From Arthrobacter oryzae (GTDB lineage: Bacteria > Actinomycetota > Actinomycetes > Actinomycetales > Micrococcaceae): 64,000 nt of DNA. Shown one piece after another: positions 16,932-25,555 of this stretch; position 1 is the first letter of the stretch, and each line of letters starts with the position of its first letter. Below the pieces are notes generated by a model. The model was given only the letters and a program-made list of their open reading frames with translations. It was not told the DNA's origin and made no database searches. The position numbers and the translations under genes were made by a program. Location: positions 558,001-622,000 of the forward strand of contig NZ_RBIR01000001.1 of assembly GCF_003634095.1 (NCBI RefSeq). The letters run 5' to 3'.

Positions 16932-17546
16932 TTAACCTTCAGCGCACAGCAGGTGATACCAGTTGTCGGCCAGCACCTCGAGGGCATGCTCGCGGTTTGG
17001 TTCGAACTTGCGTCGCGTCCAGAGCGTGGCCACGTAGTCGAGCGCGGTGAAGGCGAGGGTTCCGCGGATGTGACGCGTCTCCTCCGAGAAGCGCCCGGCC
17101 AGCTGCATGCCGCGGACGAGATCGGAAATGACCTCCTCATGCCATCCGTCGACCATGGAGCGCACCTCACGATCGACGGCGGCAGCCTCGTCGAGCACAT
17201 CGAGGTAGGGACGGAAGACCGGCCACAGCACGGCCCGCGACTCCAGCCAGGCCAGGATGCCCGGCAGCTCCCCCGCCCGCACCACGTCAACGAGATCGGG
17301 AGCGGTGGATCCGCTCCCCGGGGCGTCCGCACGGTCCAGCACGGCGTTCACACGCGCCATGAAATCCCGCATCAGATCAGCACGTGAGGGGTAGTAGGCG
17401 TAGAAGGTCGCCCTCGTGGTGCCGGCCGCCGCGGCGATCTCGTCGATGGTGGTGGTGGCGTAACCCTTCTCGGTGAAGAGTTCGAGGGCCCGCTCCACGA
17501 TCATGTCGCGGGTGAGCTTCTTCTGGGCTTCTCGCAACGACGACAT
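16932..17546 (-). CDS. TetR/AcrR regulator of the P450 operon
   Basis: 204 residues from ATG 17546. Helix-turn-helix at residues 14-60 (ALELFTEKGYATTTIDEIAAAAGTTRATFYAYY). The ligand-binding half is helical with WLESRAVLWPVFRPY and ends in HLLCAEG. It is the last gene of the minus-strand operon MFS-P450-ferredoxin-reductase-tetR. Paired palindromes in the promoter region of that operon (22127-22141 and 22200-22215) are the probable binding sites, making it an autoregulated repressor released by a pathway substrate. That link is inferred from position only. Confidence 0.85.
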   Translation of the reverse strand: MSSLREAQKKLTRDMIVERALELFTEKGYATTTIDEIAAAAGTTRATFYAYYPSRADLMRDFMARVNAVLDRADAPGSGSTAPDLVDVVRAGELPGILAWLESRAVLWPVFRPYLDVLDEAAAVDREVRSMVDGWHEEVISDLVRGMQLAGRFSEETRHIRGTLAFTALDYVATLWTRRKFEPNREHALEVLADNWYHLLCAEG

Positions 17547-17572
17547 GGATCAATCCTAGCGGTGATGTGGCC

Positions 17573-18802
17573 TCAAACCCGGGCGGGCGACACCGGACGC
17601 AGCGCGGCCGGCCCGGCGTCGGCCAGCCGGCGGAGTTTGGGGATCGGGATCCTGTAGTTGACGGCGGCAGCGGTCCCGTAACCGTCAGGGTTGTCCCACC
17701 GCAGGAGCACCGACCCGTCCTCCCGGCCCGGCTCGCAATAATCGGGGGCGCCCTCCACCGGCGTGAAGCCGACCGATTTGAGCGACAGCCCGAAGCCCTC
17801 CGTCCAAAAATAGGGCTGGAAGTTGAACTCGGGTGCGGCGTCGCCCTGAAGCAGGCCGGCAGCCGCGACCTTCGCCTGGTCGATGGCGCTCGTCCACAGC
17901 GGAACCCGCTGCACGCCGCGTCGGGTCGGGAAGAACGCGACGTCGCCGGCCGCCACGATCTCCGGCCGGAGCCGGCCACGCGAGTCGACGCGCAGCGACC
18001 CCTCGGTGAGCAGATTGGAGCCCGCCAGCCAGCCGATGTTCGGCTCATCGCCGACGGCGGTGACCACGAGATCCGCCTCCAGTTCGGTGCCGTCGGCCAG
18101 GACAACCCTGGCGCCGGCACCGTGACCGGCAAGTCGGGCCTTCCCGCCGCCCACCACCCGCAGTCCGCGCCTGACGGCGGCGGCAGTGAAGAGACTAGCC
18201 AGATGCCCGCCCAGCTGACGCGACAGCGGCTTGGCGTCCGAGACGAGTGTGACCTCGCAGCCCACGTGCAGGCAGCCGGACGCGACCTCCATGCCGAGCG
18301 GTCCCCCGCCGATCACTATGACCGAGGGGCGCGATGCGAGGCGTTCCCTGAGAAGGATCGCATCCTCGATGGTGCGCAGGGTGAACTCCCGGGGTGAGTC
18401 GTCCTGGTGCGGTCCGGCGGCTCCCTGCCCGTCGGCGAGGCGCTTCGCGCGGGAACCGGAGGCGATGACGAGGCCGTCATACGGCAGGCCACCGCCCCCG
18501 TCCAGGAGTACCCGCCGGGCCTCGACGTCCAGGCCCGTGGCGCTCACGCCGAGCAGCTCCTCTGCTTCGTGGGTCGGTGCCGGGAGTACATGCGCCTGGA
18601 GGGCGTCGTCGCCTTTTCCATTCACACTCGTCCCGTCCACACTGTGCAGCAGCGCCTTGGACAGGGCGGGGCGGCTGTAGGGGTGGTGCCGCTCGGCGCC
18701 CACAATGGTGAGCTCGCCGTCGAACCCGGCCGAGCGCAGCGAGTCACAGGCCGTCAGCCCGGCAATGCCGTTGCCGACCACCACGATCCTGCGCATCGTC
18801 AT
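17573..18802 (-). CDS. FAD-dependent ferredoxin reductase
   Basis: 409 residues from ATG 18802. The FAD fold begins VVVGNGIAGLTA at residue 7; the NADH fold is VIVIGGGPLGMEVAS near residue 165; and the second FAD motif VAAGDVAFFP is near residue 285. A C-terminal domain with SVGF and WDNPDGYG follows, as in rubredoxin/ferredoxin-NAD(P)+ reductases that serve P450s and Rieske oxygenases. It should pass electrons from NADH to the adjacent ferredoxin, whose stop overlaps its start by 4 bases (ATGA). The three genes make a self-contained P450 electron chain. Confidence 0.9.
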   Translation of the reverse strand: MTMRRIVVVGNGIAGLTACDSLRSAGFDGELTIVGAERHHPYSRPALSKALLHSVDGTSVNGKGDDALQAHVLPAPTHEAEELLGVSATGLDVEARRVLLDGGGGLPYDGLVIASGSRAKRLADGQGAAGPHQDDSPREFTLRTIEDAILLRERLASRPSVIVIGGGPLGMEVASGCLHVGCEVTLVSDAKPLSRQLGGHLASLFTAAAVRRGLRVVGGGKARLAGHGAGARVVLADGTELEADLVVTAVGDEPNIGWLAGSNLLTEGSLRVDSRGRLRPEIVAAGDVAFFPTRRGVQRVPLWTSAIDQAKVAAAGLLQGDAAPEFNFQPYFWTEGFGLSLKSVGFTPVEGAPDYCEPGREDGSVLLRWDNPDGYGTAAAVNYRIPIPKLRRLADAGPAALRPVSPARV

Positions 18803-18993
18803 GCCGCGGCCAATCGGAGCGCGGCGACGGGGCAGACCCGGACCGCCGACCTGGCAGCATCGAGGTCCGGGCCGTCCACCTCCGGCACATCAATGACCAG
18901 CTCGCCGTCGTCGTCGAGGTGCATCAGCTGCGGTGCGGCTTCCTCGCAGAGGCCGTGCCCCTCGCAGCGGGGCCGGTCCAGTTCGATCCTCAT
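18799..18993 (-). CDS. Small P450 ferredoxin with CxxHxxC cluster site
   Basis: 64 residues. Cluster ligands are Cys10, Cys16 and Cys54 (followed by Pro). The second position of the usual motif is His13 (C-E-G-H-G-L-C). Such CxxHxxC...CP proteins in actinobacteria carry a [3Fe-4S] or His-ligated [4Fe-4S] cluster and reduce neighbouring P450s. The chain is acidic throughout, suited to docking on a basic P450 face. It overlaps the P450 stop and the reductase start by 4 bases on each side, so production of the three is tightly coupled. Confidence 0.92.
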   Translation of the reverse strand: MRIELDRPRCEGHGLCEEAAPQLMHLDDDGELVIDVPEVDGPDLDAARSAVRVCPVAALRLAAA

Positions 18994-20162
18994 GCTGACA
19001 CCACCTTTTCGAGGTTCAACTTCTCGAAACTCCGCGTGATGTTGCTGGGCTCGCGGAGTTCGCCGGAGACGGTCAGCGATTTCACCCTGCGGGCCAGGGC
19101 CTCGATGATGGCATGCGCTTCCAGCTTCGCCAGGCCCTGGCCGGCACAGCCGTGCGGTCCGTAGCCGAAGGACAGGTGGTCCACGGGGTTGCGGATGATG
19201 TCAAAGGAGTCAGGGTTCCCGTAGTGGCGCGGGTCCCGGTTGCCGGCACCGAAGAGGATGCCCACTTGGGCGCCGGCGGGAATCGTGACTCCGTCGATTT
19301 CCACGTCTCGGGTGGCTTTGCGGCCCCAGATGTGGACCGGTGCCCAGTAGCGCAGCACTTCGGCAAAAGCCGCGGGGACGAGGTCCGGGTTCTCCCGGAC
19401 CAGCTCGAACTGCTCCGGGTGGCGGCCGAACAGCGCGACGATGTTCCCAATCGAGGCGATGGTCGTGTCGACGCCGGCACCCAGGTACTGGTGGATGATG
19501 TGGCCCGCCGAGCCCTGGGGGATGTCGCCGCGCGTCTCGGCGTCGAAGATTCCGCGGCCGATTGAGCCGGGTGCGAGGTCGTCGGCGGTGACCGAGGAGC
19601 ACCAGCCGTAGAGCTCGCCGGCGATCGGGAAGCTCTCCTGAGTGCGCTGGTTCAGCGGGCCGATGACCTGCATCGCGGCCTGGCCCCAGCGCAGCATGTT
19701 GTCCTTGACGTGTCCGCTGAAGCCAATGAGATCGGCAACTATTTCGATCGGGAAGGCCCGGGCCAGCGCGTCGATCGCCTCGAAGCTGCCGCTGGCGGCG
19801 AGCTCTGCCACGAGCTTGTCTGCCTTCTCGTCGATGGTCACCTTCAGGCCGCGGAGTGCGCGGGGGGTGAGATTCTGCGACAGCGTGGCGCGGAGCTGCG
19901 TGTGCGTAGGCGGGTCAGAGGCCAGCGAGGTGCCCTGCAGCGCCTCGTTCACCATGAGGTTGAAGCCGATGCTGGTGGATGAGAAGGTCTCCGGATCGCC
20001 GAGTGCGTCGCGGATGGCGTCGTAGCGCGTCAGGACGTACAGGTCGTTCTTGGGCAGGTGGACCACGGCGGCCTGCTCGCGGAGCGAGGCATATGTGGGA
20101 TACGGGTCAACAAGGATGCGGTCATCCCAGATGTCGATGTCGGATTCAGTGGGTGCAGTCAC
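18990..20162 (-). CDS. Cytochrome P450 monooxygenase
   Basis: 390 residues from GTG 20162, with AAGGAG upstream. I-helix AGVDTT (residues 229-234) has the acid-Thr pair for O2 activation; ExxR is Glu268-Arg271; the heme loop FGYGPHGCAG places the thiolate ligand at Cys339. The length and the lack of a membrane anchor fit a soluble bacterial class I P450. It is co-transcribed with its ferredoxin and reductase. Nothing in the sequence fixes the substrate. The context of esterases, lactonase-like enzymes and acyl-CoA enzymes suggests hydroxylation of an aliphatic, terpenoid or other cyclic compound. Confidence 0.92.
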   Translation of the reverse strand: MTAPTESDIDIWDDRILVDPYPTYASLREQAAVVHLPKNDLYVLTRYDAIRDALGDPETFSSTSIGFNLMVNEALQGTSLASDPPTHTQLRATLSQNLTPRALRGLKVTIDEKADKLVAELAASGSFEAIDALARAFPIEIVADLIGFSGHVKDNMLRWGQAAMQVIGPLNQRTQESFPIAGELYGWCSSVTADDLAPGSIGRGIFDAETRGDIPQGSAGHIIHQYLGAGVDTTIASIGNIVALFGRHPEQFELVRENPDLVPAAFAEVLRYWAPVHIWGRKATRDVEIDGVTIPAGAQVGILFGAGNRDPRHYGNPDSFDIIRNPVDHLSFGYGPHGCAGQGLAKLEAHAIIEALARRVKSLTVSGELREPSNITRSFEKLNLEKVVSA

Positions 20163-20176
20163 GGTGTTCTCCTTTT

Positions 20177-20255
20177 TGAAGGATCTGTGGTGTGAAGGAT
20201 CAGTGGTGTGAAAGATCGGTGGTGTGAAGGATCAGTGGCGTAAGGATCATGGCGG
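20177..20255. repeat. 16-bp tandem repeat in the P450 5' region
   Basis: Unit TGAAGGATCAGTGGTG starts at 20177, 20193, 20209 and 20225 with one to three changes per copy, then a degraded fifth copy. It fills most of the gap between the MFS stop and the P450 ribosome binding site. The last bases of the first unit touch that binding site, so copy number could alter P450 translation. Confidence 0.85.
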
Positions 20256-20273
20256 GGCCGGGAGCCGTCAGTC

Positions 20274-22010
20274 TCAGACGGCGGCCTCAGCGTTCGCTTC
20301 GGTAGTCTCCGCGATGTCGTCGGTCGTGGGTGCCGAGGAACGTGCGGAGATGAAGAGGGTAAGAACGGCGGAGAGCGTCGCCGCGATGCCGGCGGTGAGG
20401 TAGACAATCCGGAAGCCCTGGCCGAGGGAGGTTCCCGCCGCTCCCTGGATTTGCTGCTTCGCGGCGGTGAGGGACTTGACCATGGCGTCGACGGCATCGG
20501 CAGGTGCGCCGCTCGCGGTTGCGTGGCCGGAGAACTGCGCGATGACGCCATCCCAGCCTGAGAGGTAGCCCAGTGGCGGCACGTTCGACAGCCCGGCGAC
20601 GGCGTCGGCCGGTAGTCCCGCCCCGCTGAGGATTCCGGCGAGGGGTTCTGCGAACACGGTGGCTCCGATTCCGAACGCGATGGCTGAGCCGATGACCGGG
20701 CCCAGTGCGAAGCCGAGGTCGCGCAGGAGGTTGGTCGTGGCAGAGGCCATGCCGATGTGCTGCGGCTGGACAGTGTTGATGGCGACGGCGGTGATGGAGC
20801 CGACCGTCAGCGCGAAGCCGATGCCCAGCATCAAGAGCGGCGGAATGAACGCCGTCCAGGGCGTTCCGCCGAAGGCCTCCGGCGTGCCCAGGGCGAACGT
20901 CGACAGCCAGTAAGCGGAGAGAGCCATGAATGCGAAGCCCGCCGTGAGCACCCAGCGCGGGGCCACGTGGTGGATGAGCCAGCCCACCACTGGGATGAAG
21001 GCGAATGCCGGGCCCTGGATGAAGACGAACAGCACACCGACCTTCCAGGCTTCGGCGAGGGCAAGTCCGCCCACGGCGACACTCGTGCTGAAACACACCG
21101 CAAGGAAAGCGAACATGCCCGTCACCGCGACGATCCCCGTGATCGAGTAGGCGCTGTTCCTGAACAAAGAGAGGTGGATGAGCGGCTGCTTGGTCCGCAT
21201 CTCGATGACGACGAAGACGATCAGGAGGAGGCCGCCTGATACATAGCTTGCGATCACCTCAGGACTGCCGAAACCGGCGTCGACCGCCTGCACGGTAGCG
21301 AAGAGGACGGCGATCAGGCCGAGCGCGAGGGTAATCTGGCCGGGCAGGTCCAACTTGCGTCCCTCGGCGGCTGCGGAGTCCTTCGCCCGTACCGCAACGA
21401 TGAGGACGGCGACGGCGATCGCGGCGGCAATGTAGTACGCCACGCGCCAACCACTGAAGACGTTCGGCGCGCCTGCCGAGGGGCCGGCCACGGTAAAGGC
21501 CTGGGCGGTCAAGCCCGCCAGCATCGGGGAGATCACCGCGCCCAGCGACAAGAACCCGGCCCAGGTGGCGATAACTTTCGCCCGGGCGCGATGCTCCGGG
21601 GTGATCGCCGCGATCATGGACAGTGAAATGGGGAAGAGTATGCCCGCCCCAATGCCGCCGACCGCCTGCGCCGCAATCATCATTTCGGTGGTGGAGGCCA
21701 TCGCCGCCAGGACCGAGCCGGCCACGCTGACCAGGGCGCCCGCGTAAAGCAGCTTCTTCCGGCCGAACATGTCGCCCAGGAGTCCCCAGCTGAGCTCGAA
21801 CACCACGATGCCCATCATGAACATGCCCGCGATCCAGGTCAGGCCCGCGCCCGAGGTATGAAACTCCACGGCAAAGGTGCCGTTGAGGGCTCCCGGCAGG
21901 GCGTTCGTGATCTGGGCGAGTGTGACAGCGCTGTAGGCGGCCACGAAGGTGGCTCGTACAGAACCGCGGCTCGGCGCTGAGCTCGCCGGCGCAGTGGTGG
22001 TTTGACTCAT
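20274..22010 (-). CDS. 14-TM MFS drug/metabolite transporter (DHA2-like)
   Basis: 578 residues from ATG 22010 with AAAGGAG eight bases upstream. About 14 hydrophobic segments. The signature loop after helix 2 reads GLLGDMFGRKK, and motif C (GAVISPMLAG) is in helix 5, as in proton-driven DHA2/EmrB exporters. A long extracellular loop near residues 455-520 precedes the last helix. As the first gene of the P450 operon, with the double palindrome before it, it probably exports a toxic substrate or intermediate; uptake of the substrate is the alternative. Confidence 0.85.
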   Translation of the reverse strand: MSQTTTAPASSAPSRGSVRATFVAAYSAVTLAQITNALPGALNGTFAVEFHTSGAGLTWIAGMFMMGIVVFELSWGLLGDMFGRKKLLYAGALVSVAGSVLAAMASTTEMMIAAQAVGGIGAGILFPISLSMIAAITPEHRARAKVIATWAGFLSLGAVISPMLAGLTAQAFTVAGPSAGAPNVFSGWRVAYYIAAAIAVAVLIVAVRAKDSAAAEGRKLDLPGQITLALGLIAVLFATVQAVDAGFGSPEVIASYVSGGLLLIVFVVIEMRTKQPLIHLSLFRNSAYSITGIVAVTGMFAFLAVCFSTSVAVGGLALAEAWKVGVLFVFIQGPAFAFIPVVGWLIHHVAPRWVLTAGFAFMALSAYWLSTFALGTPEAFGGTPWTAFIPPLLMLGIGFALTVGSITAVAINTVQPQHIGMASATTNLLRDLGFALGPVIGSAIAFGIGATVFAEPLAGILSGAGLPADAVAGLSNVPPLGYLSGWDGVIAQFSGHATASGAPADAVDAMVKSLTAAKQQIQGAAGTSLGQGFRIVYLTAGIAATLSAVLTLFISARSSAPTTDDIAETTEANAEAAV

Positions 22011-22126
22011 CGATGAAACTCCTTTGTTTCGGTGGGCTCTCCGGTAACGCGCCAGAACTGGTGCCCTGCGGGCAAGTGCGGCAGACCGGCGGTAGATGTG
22101 GCGTCCCCCACAGTTTGATATCTAGG

Positions 22127-22141
22127 TTTACACGATGTCAA
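22127..22141. promoter_or_regulatory. Predicted TetR operator, MFS/P450 side
   Basis: TTTACA-CGA-TGTCAA: inverted repeat with a three-base centre. The bottom strand reads TTGACA here, which can be the -35 of the minus-strand operon. The sister site at 22200-22215 has the same core ACACGATGT. Confidence 0.65.
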
Positions 22142-22199
22142 GACTATGTACGCAACGTCGGCTTCATGAACATCTCATAAAAATCAGTCTGACTATTTC

Positions 22200-22215
22200 T
22201 TTGACACGATGTAAA
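22200..22215. promoter_or_regulatory. Predicted TetR operator, phosphotriesterase side
   Basis: TTTGACA-CGA-TGTAAA, the partner of the site at 22127-22141. TTGACA (22201-22206) is a perfect -35 hexamer on the top strand; the matching -10 is weak. The two sites would let one regulator control both divergent operons. Confidence 0.65.
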
Positions 22216-22312
22216 GAAATATGTGATGCTGAAGCACCGCAAGGGAGCGACGGCGATTGCCAGGCTCCGCGGCGCCCTCCATTCAGAACCCGAACTTCTA
22301 GGGAGAATCCAC

Positions 22313-23323
22313 GTGAGTCACCCCACACCCGCCTTGACCGGCGACGCAGTCCACGCCCCGGCCGGGCAAACCGTCAATACGGTCCTGGGTCCGGTCCCTG
22401 CGTCCGACCTGGGGGTTGTCGCGGTCCATGAGGCCTTGTTGTCGGTGCTCCCCGGCGCCCAGTACGCCCCGGATATCTCGATGGACCGGGCGGAGATCTT
22501 CGAGGCCCTGGCCGCCAAGCTTGCGGACTTTCGCGAGCACGGCGGGCGGACGATCGTCGACAGCACCGGTATGTTCCACGGGCGCGATCTCAGGCTCTAC
22601 GAGGCGCTCTCGCGCTTTACCGGTGTCCACATCGTCGCCTCCACGGGCCTGGGTCCGGAGGAGGAACTCGGCGGGTACTTCCTGACGCCGCAGACCAACC
22701 CGCCCACGCCTTGGCCGGCCGAAAAGTTCGGCGATCTCTTCGGCAAGGAGGTCACTGAGGGGATGGTGGTTCCCCGGGTCGAGCGCCGCGCCGCCGCCGG
22801 CATTGTCGCCACAACCGCCGGCCGCACCGGCATGACCCCGACGGAGGAAAGCCTGTTCCGCGGCTCCGCCCGCGCCGCTAGGAACACCGGCGTCCCTGTC
22901 TCCATCCGCTTCGGCGCCGATGCCCTGCACGATCTGGACATCGTTCTGGATGAGCAGATCGAGCCCGACCGGGTGCTCGTCGGGGACCTGGACCGCAAGG
23001 ATGCCGCCGGCTTCGCCGTCGAGGTGGCCGGCCGCGGAGCCTTCGTCGGCATCGACCACGTGGGCCTGAACGACCACACGGACTACCTGACCGACCACGA
23101 TCGCGCCGCGCTGGTTCTCGAGCTCGTCAAGGCCGGCCATGCCGGCAAGATCATCCTTTCGGGCAACTCGATCGGCGTGGCGAAGGGCCTGCCGGAGTAC
23201 AACCTGCCCTACAGCCATGTCCTGACCACGTTCGTGCCTTTCCTCAAGGCCAACGGCCTGAGCGAGGAAGACTCCCGGCGCATCCTCGTGGACAACCCGC
23301 GCCACCTGCTGACCGTGCGCTAA
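22313..23323 (+). CDS. Phosphotriesterase-family protein without metal ligands
   Basis: 336 residues from GTG 22313 (TAGGGAGAA upstream); a start at 22223 would add 30 residues. It aligns along its whole length with the next gene (VNTVLGxxPAxxL, VAVHE, GVHIVA, ARAA, ILxDNPxxLL). However, the residues that bind the two metals are replaced: H-x-H reads His39-Glu-Ala41; the carbamylated-lysine position is Ala; the histidine of VLTH is Arg (VSIR); the histidine of LFGHAD is Asp (LVGDLD); and the aspartate of VSAD is Asn (LSGN). It is unlikely to hydrolyse anything by the family mechanism. It may be a partner, chaperone or regulator of the intact copy, or bind a ligand. Confidence 0.8.
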   Translation: MSHPTPALTGDAVHAPAGQTVNTVLGPVPASDLGVVAVHEALLSVLPGAQYAPDISMDRAEIFEALAAKLADFREHGGRTIVDSTGMFHGRDLRLYEALSRFTGVHIVASTGLGPEEELGGYFLTPQTNPPTPWPAEKFGDLFGKEVTEGMVVPRVERRAAAGIVATTAGRTGMTPTEESLFRGSARAARNTGVPVSIRFGADALHDLDIVLDEQIEPDRVLVGDLDRKDAAGFAVEVAGRGAFVGIDHVGLNDHTDYLTDHDRAALVLELVKAGHAGKIILSGNSIGVAKGLPEYNLPYSHVLTTFVPFLKANGLSEEDSRRILVDNPRHLLTVR

Positions 23324-23373
23324 GCACGCGTCCTCCCGCCACAACAACCTTTTGAACCCCTGAGGTGAACTAA

Positions 23374-24327
23374 ATGACCAAGGTCAACACAGTGCTGGGA
23401 ACCATCCCGGCCGAAGAACTGGAAATCGTGGCGGTCCACGAACACATCGGCTACGGAATGCCCGGGTCCGAGTTGGACACCAAATGGTGGAAATCGCCGG
23501 AGCAGGCCTACGAGGAGACCGTGCCGAAGCTGCGGAAATTCCGCGAATACGGCGGCGGCACTTTCGTGGATGCCACAGGTATCTGCAACGGCCGCGACGT
23601 CGACTACTACAAGTCCCTGTCCCGGAAGATAGGCGTGCACATCGTGGCCTGCACCGGATTCGTCGGCGGCGACACCGCACTTCCGCACTTCTCCCGCGCC
23701 ACGGTGGACTACCTCGCAAAGGTGTTCATCCACGAGATCACCGTCGGTATCGGCAACACGGGCGCCAAAGCCGGCGTCATCAAGGTCGGCGTCAGCCGCG
23801 GCGGTCGAATGACGGACCTGGACAAACGCATCTACCGGGCCGCGGCCCGCGCCGCCGTCGTCACCGGGGCGCCGGTCCTGACCCACCTGGCCGTCGACCC
23901 CGAACCGGCAGTGGAGATCTTCAAAGAGGAGGGCCTCCCCCTGGACCGCGTGCTTTTCGGCCACGCCGACGACGGCCTGAACGCTCCCGTCACTCCGCAC
24001 GATTGGATCTACGAGCAGGGCGGCCGAATCGGCTTCGATACCTTCGGGTACGACCTGGAGCTGCCGGACCCGCCGTTCTGGGGCCGCAAGCGTGCCGAGC
24101 GCATGGACCACTTCGTCAAGCTCGTCAACAAGGGTTATGCGGACAAGCTCCTCGTTTCGGCCGACGCCAACTGCAGTCCCCTGGGCTGGCCCGGCGTGAA
24201 GGGCCACACGATCAACTACATCTTCGAGGACATGATCCCCGACATGCGGGCGGCCGGCATCGACGACGCCACACTCAAACTCCTGCTGGAGGACAACCCG
24301 GCGGACTTCCTGTCGCTGCAGGCCTGA
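23374..24327 (+). CDS. Phosphotriesterase-family hydrolase, intact metal site
   Basis: 317 residues from ATG 23374 with GAGGTG upstream. It has the complete binuclear metal site of the amidohydrolase superfamily: His22 and His24 (VHEHIGYG), Lys137 (VIKVG, carbamylated), His171 (VLTH), His197 (LFGHAD) and Asp264 (LVSAD). Bacterial members are mainly lactonases (including acyl-homoserine and other oxo-lactones) or hydrolases of phosphoesters; true paraoxonase activity is rare. Given the esterases and P450 nearby, lactone opening is the best guess. It follows its degenerate paralogue after 50 bases in one operon. Confidence 0.88.
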   Translation: MTKVNTVLGTIPAEELEIVAVHEHIGYGMPGSELDTKWWKSPEQAYEETVPKLRKFREYGGGTFVDATGICNGRDVDYYKSLSRKIGVHIVACTGFVGGDTALPHFSRATVDYLAKVFIHEITVGIGNTGAKAGVIKVGVSRGGRMTDLDKRIYRAAARAAVVTGAPVLTHLAVDPEPAVEIFKEEGLPLDRVLFGHADDGLNAPVTPHDWIYEQGGRIGFDTFGYDLELPDPPFWGRKRAERMDHFVKLVNKGYADKLLVSADANCSPLGWPGVKGHTINYIFEDMIPDMRAAGIDDATLKLLLEDNPADFLSLQA

Positions 24328-24407
24328 GCTGCGGACAGGCCACCACGCCTTACCCGTGCGCCTAGACGTCGCCGGGGCCACGAAAAAGCCAAGAAAGAGA
24401 TGAAACC

Positions 24408-25550
24408 ATGAAGGCTGAAGAGATAAAAAACCTCAAGATCGCCATCGTCGGCGCAGGCTACGGCGGCGCTGCCGCGGCCAAGGCCCTGAGCCTGCTCGGT
24501 GCAGACGTCAAGGTCTACGAGCAGGCTCCCCAGATGGGCGAGGTGGGCGCCGGCATCGGCCTGCGTCCCGCCACCATGGCCCGCTTCCGCCAATGGGGGA
24601 TCTTCGACGCGGTCGCCAAGGTGAGCTCGGCGAGCGACTACTTCGAAATCCTCACGGCCACCGGCGAGCCGATCATGAAGGACACCTGGCCTGAGTTCGG
24701 CGAAGAGAAGCAGACGTACCTCATCCACCGCCGCGACTTCATCGAGGCACTTCTGGGCGTGCTCCCTGAGGGCATGGTGCAGCTTGGCCACAGGTTGGAG
24801 TCGATCGAGGACAGGGGCAGCCGATCCGTCCTGACCTTTGCCAACGGGGAGAGCGTCGAGGCGGACCTGGTGGTCGGCGCCGACGGTATCAAGTCCGCGG
24901 TGCGGGAGCAGCTCTTCAGCGACAAGGGCCCGGTTTTCTCCGGCGAACACGCCTACCGGGTGGTGATCTCCGCCGACGACGCCCACGGGATGGTGGTCGA
25001 CGATAACCTGCGGATGTACATCGGCAAGGGCACCAAGGTCTACCTGCTGCCGCTGCGCCACCGCAACCAAATGTCCTTCGACATTACCGCCCTGAACCCG
25101 GACGGGACCTGGGCACCCGCCATCACGAAGGAAGAACTCCTCAAAACTGTGGAAGGTTTCGACGAGCGGATCGTGGCGATCGCCGGCGGCCTGGACCCGG
25201 CCACCGTGAACATCCGGGCGGTCTACGACATTGACCCCGTGGACACCTGGCACACCGACTCCGTTGTCCTGATGGGAGACGCGGCCCATTCCATGCTGCA
25301 CCACCAGGGCCAGGGCGCGAACTCCGCCATTGAGGACGCCGGGGCTCTGGCGGATGCGCTGGCCGAGGCCGGTTCGGTCAAGGAAGCGCTGGCCCTGTTC
25401 CAGGCAACCCGCAAGCCCGTCACGGACGAACTGCAGCGCATCTCGCGGCAGGGGTGGTCCGAGGAAGAGGTCAACGACGTCTTCCCCGGTCAGAAACCTG
25501 CGTCCCAGAACCCCGCCAGCGTAAAAGCACCAGCAGAGTCGAAGGGCTGA
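24408..25550 (+). CDS. FAD-dependent monooxygenase, salicylate-hydroxylase type
   Basis: 380 residues from ATG 24408. GAGYGGAAAA dinucleotide fold at residues 15-24, VVGADGIKS in the middle and VVLMGDAAHSMLHHQGQGANSAIEDA for FAD binding. It belongs to the same class A hydroxylases as the 3-hydroxybenzoate hydroxylase at 8557-9813 but is a distinct sequence. The Pro/Ala/Ser-rich tail is variable. Substrates of such enzymes are usually phenols or enolisable rings. Within this operon it may hydroxylate or decarboxylate a ring product that the hydrolases act on. It could equally be a first-step enzyme independent of the P450. Confidence 0.85.
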   Translation: MKAEEIKNLKIAIVGAGYGGAAAAKALSLLGADVKVYEQAPQMGEVGAGIGLRPATMARFRQWGIFDAVAKVSSASDYFEILTATGEPIMKDTWPEFGEEKQTYLIHRRDFIEALLGVLPEGMVQLGHRLESIEDRGSRSVLTFANGESVEADLVVGADGIKSAVREQLFSDKGPVFSGEHAYRVVISADDAHGMVVDDNLRMYIGKGTKVYLLPLRHRNQMSFDITALNPDGTWAPAITKEELLKTVEGFDERIVAIAGGLDPATVNIRAVYDIDPVDTWHTDSVVLMGDAAHSMLHHQGQGANSAIEDAGALADALAEAGSVKEALALFQATRKPVTDELQRISRQGWSEEEVNDVFPGQKPASQNPASVKAPAESKG

Positions 25551-25555
25551 ACGCC

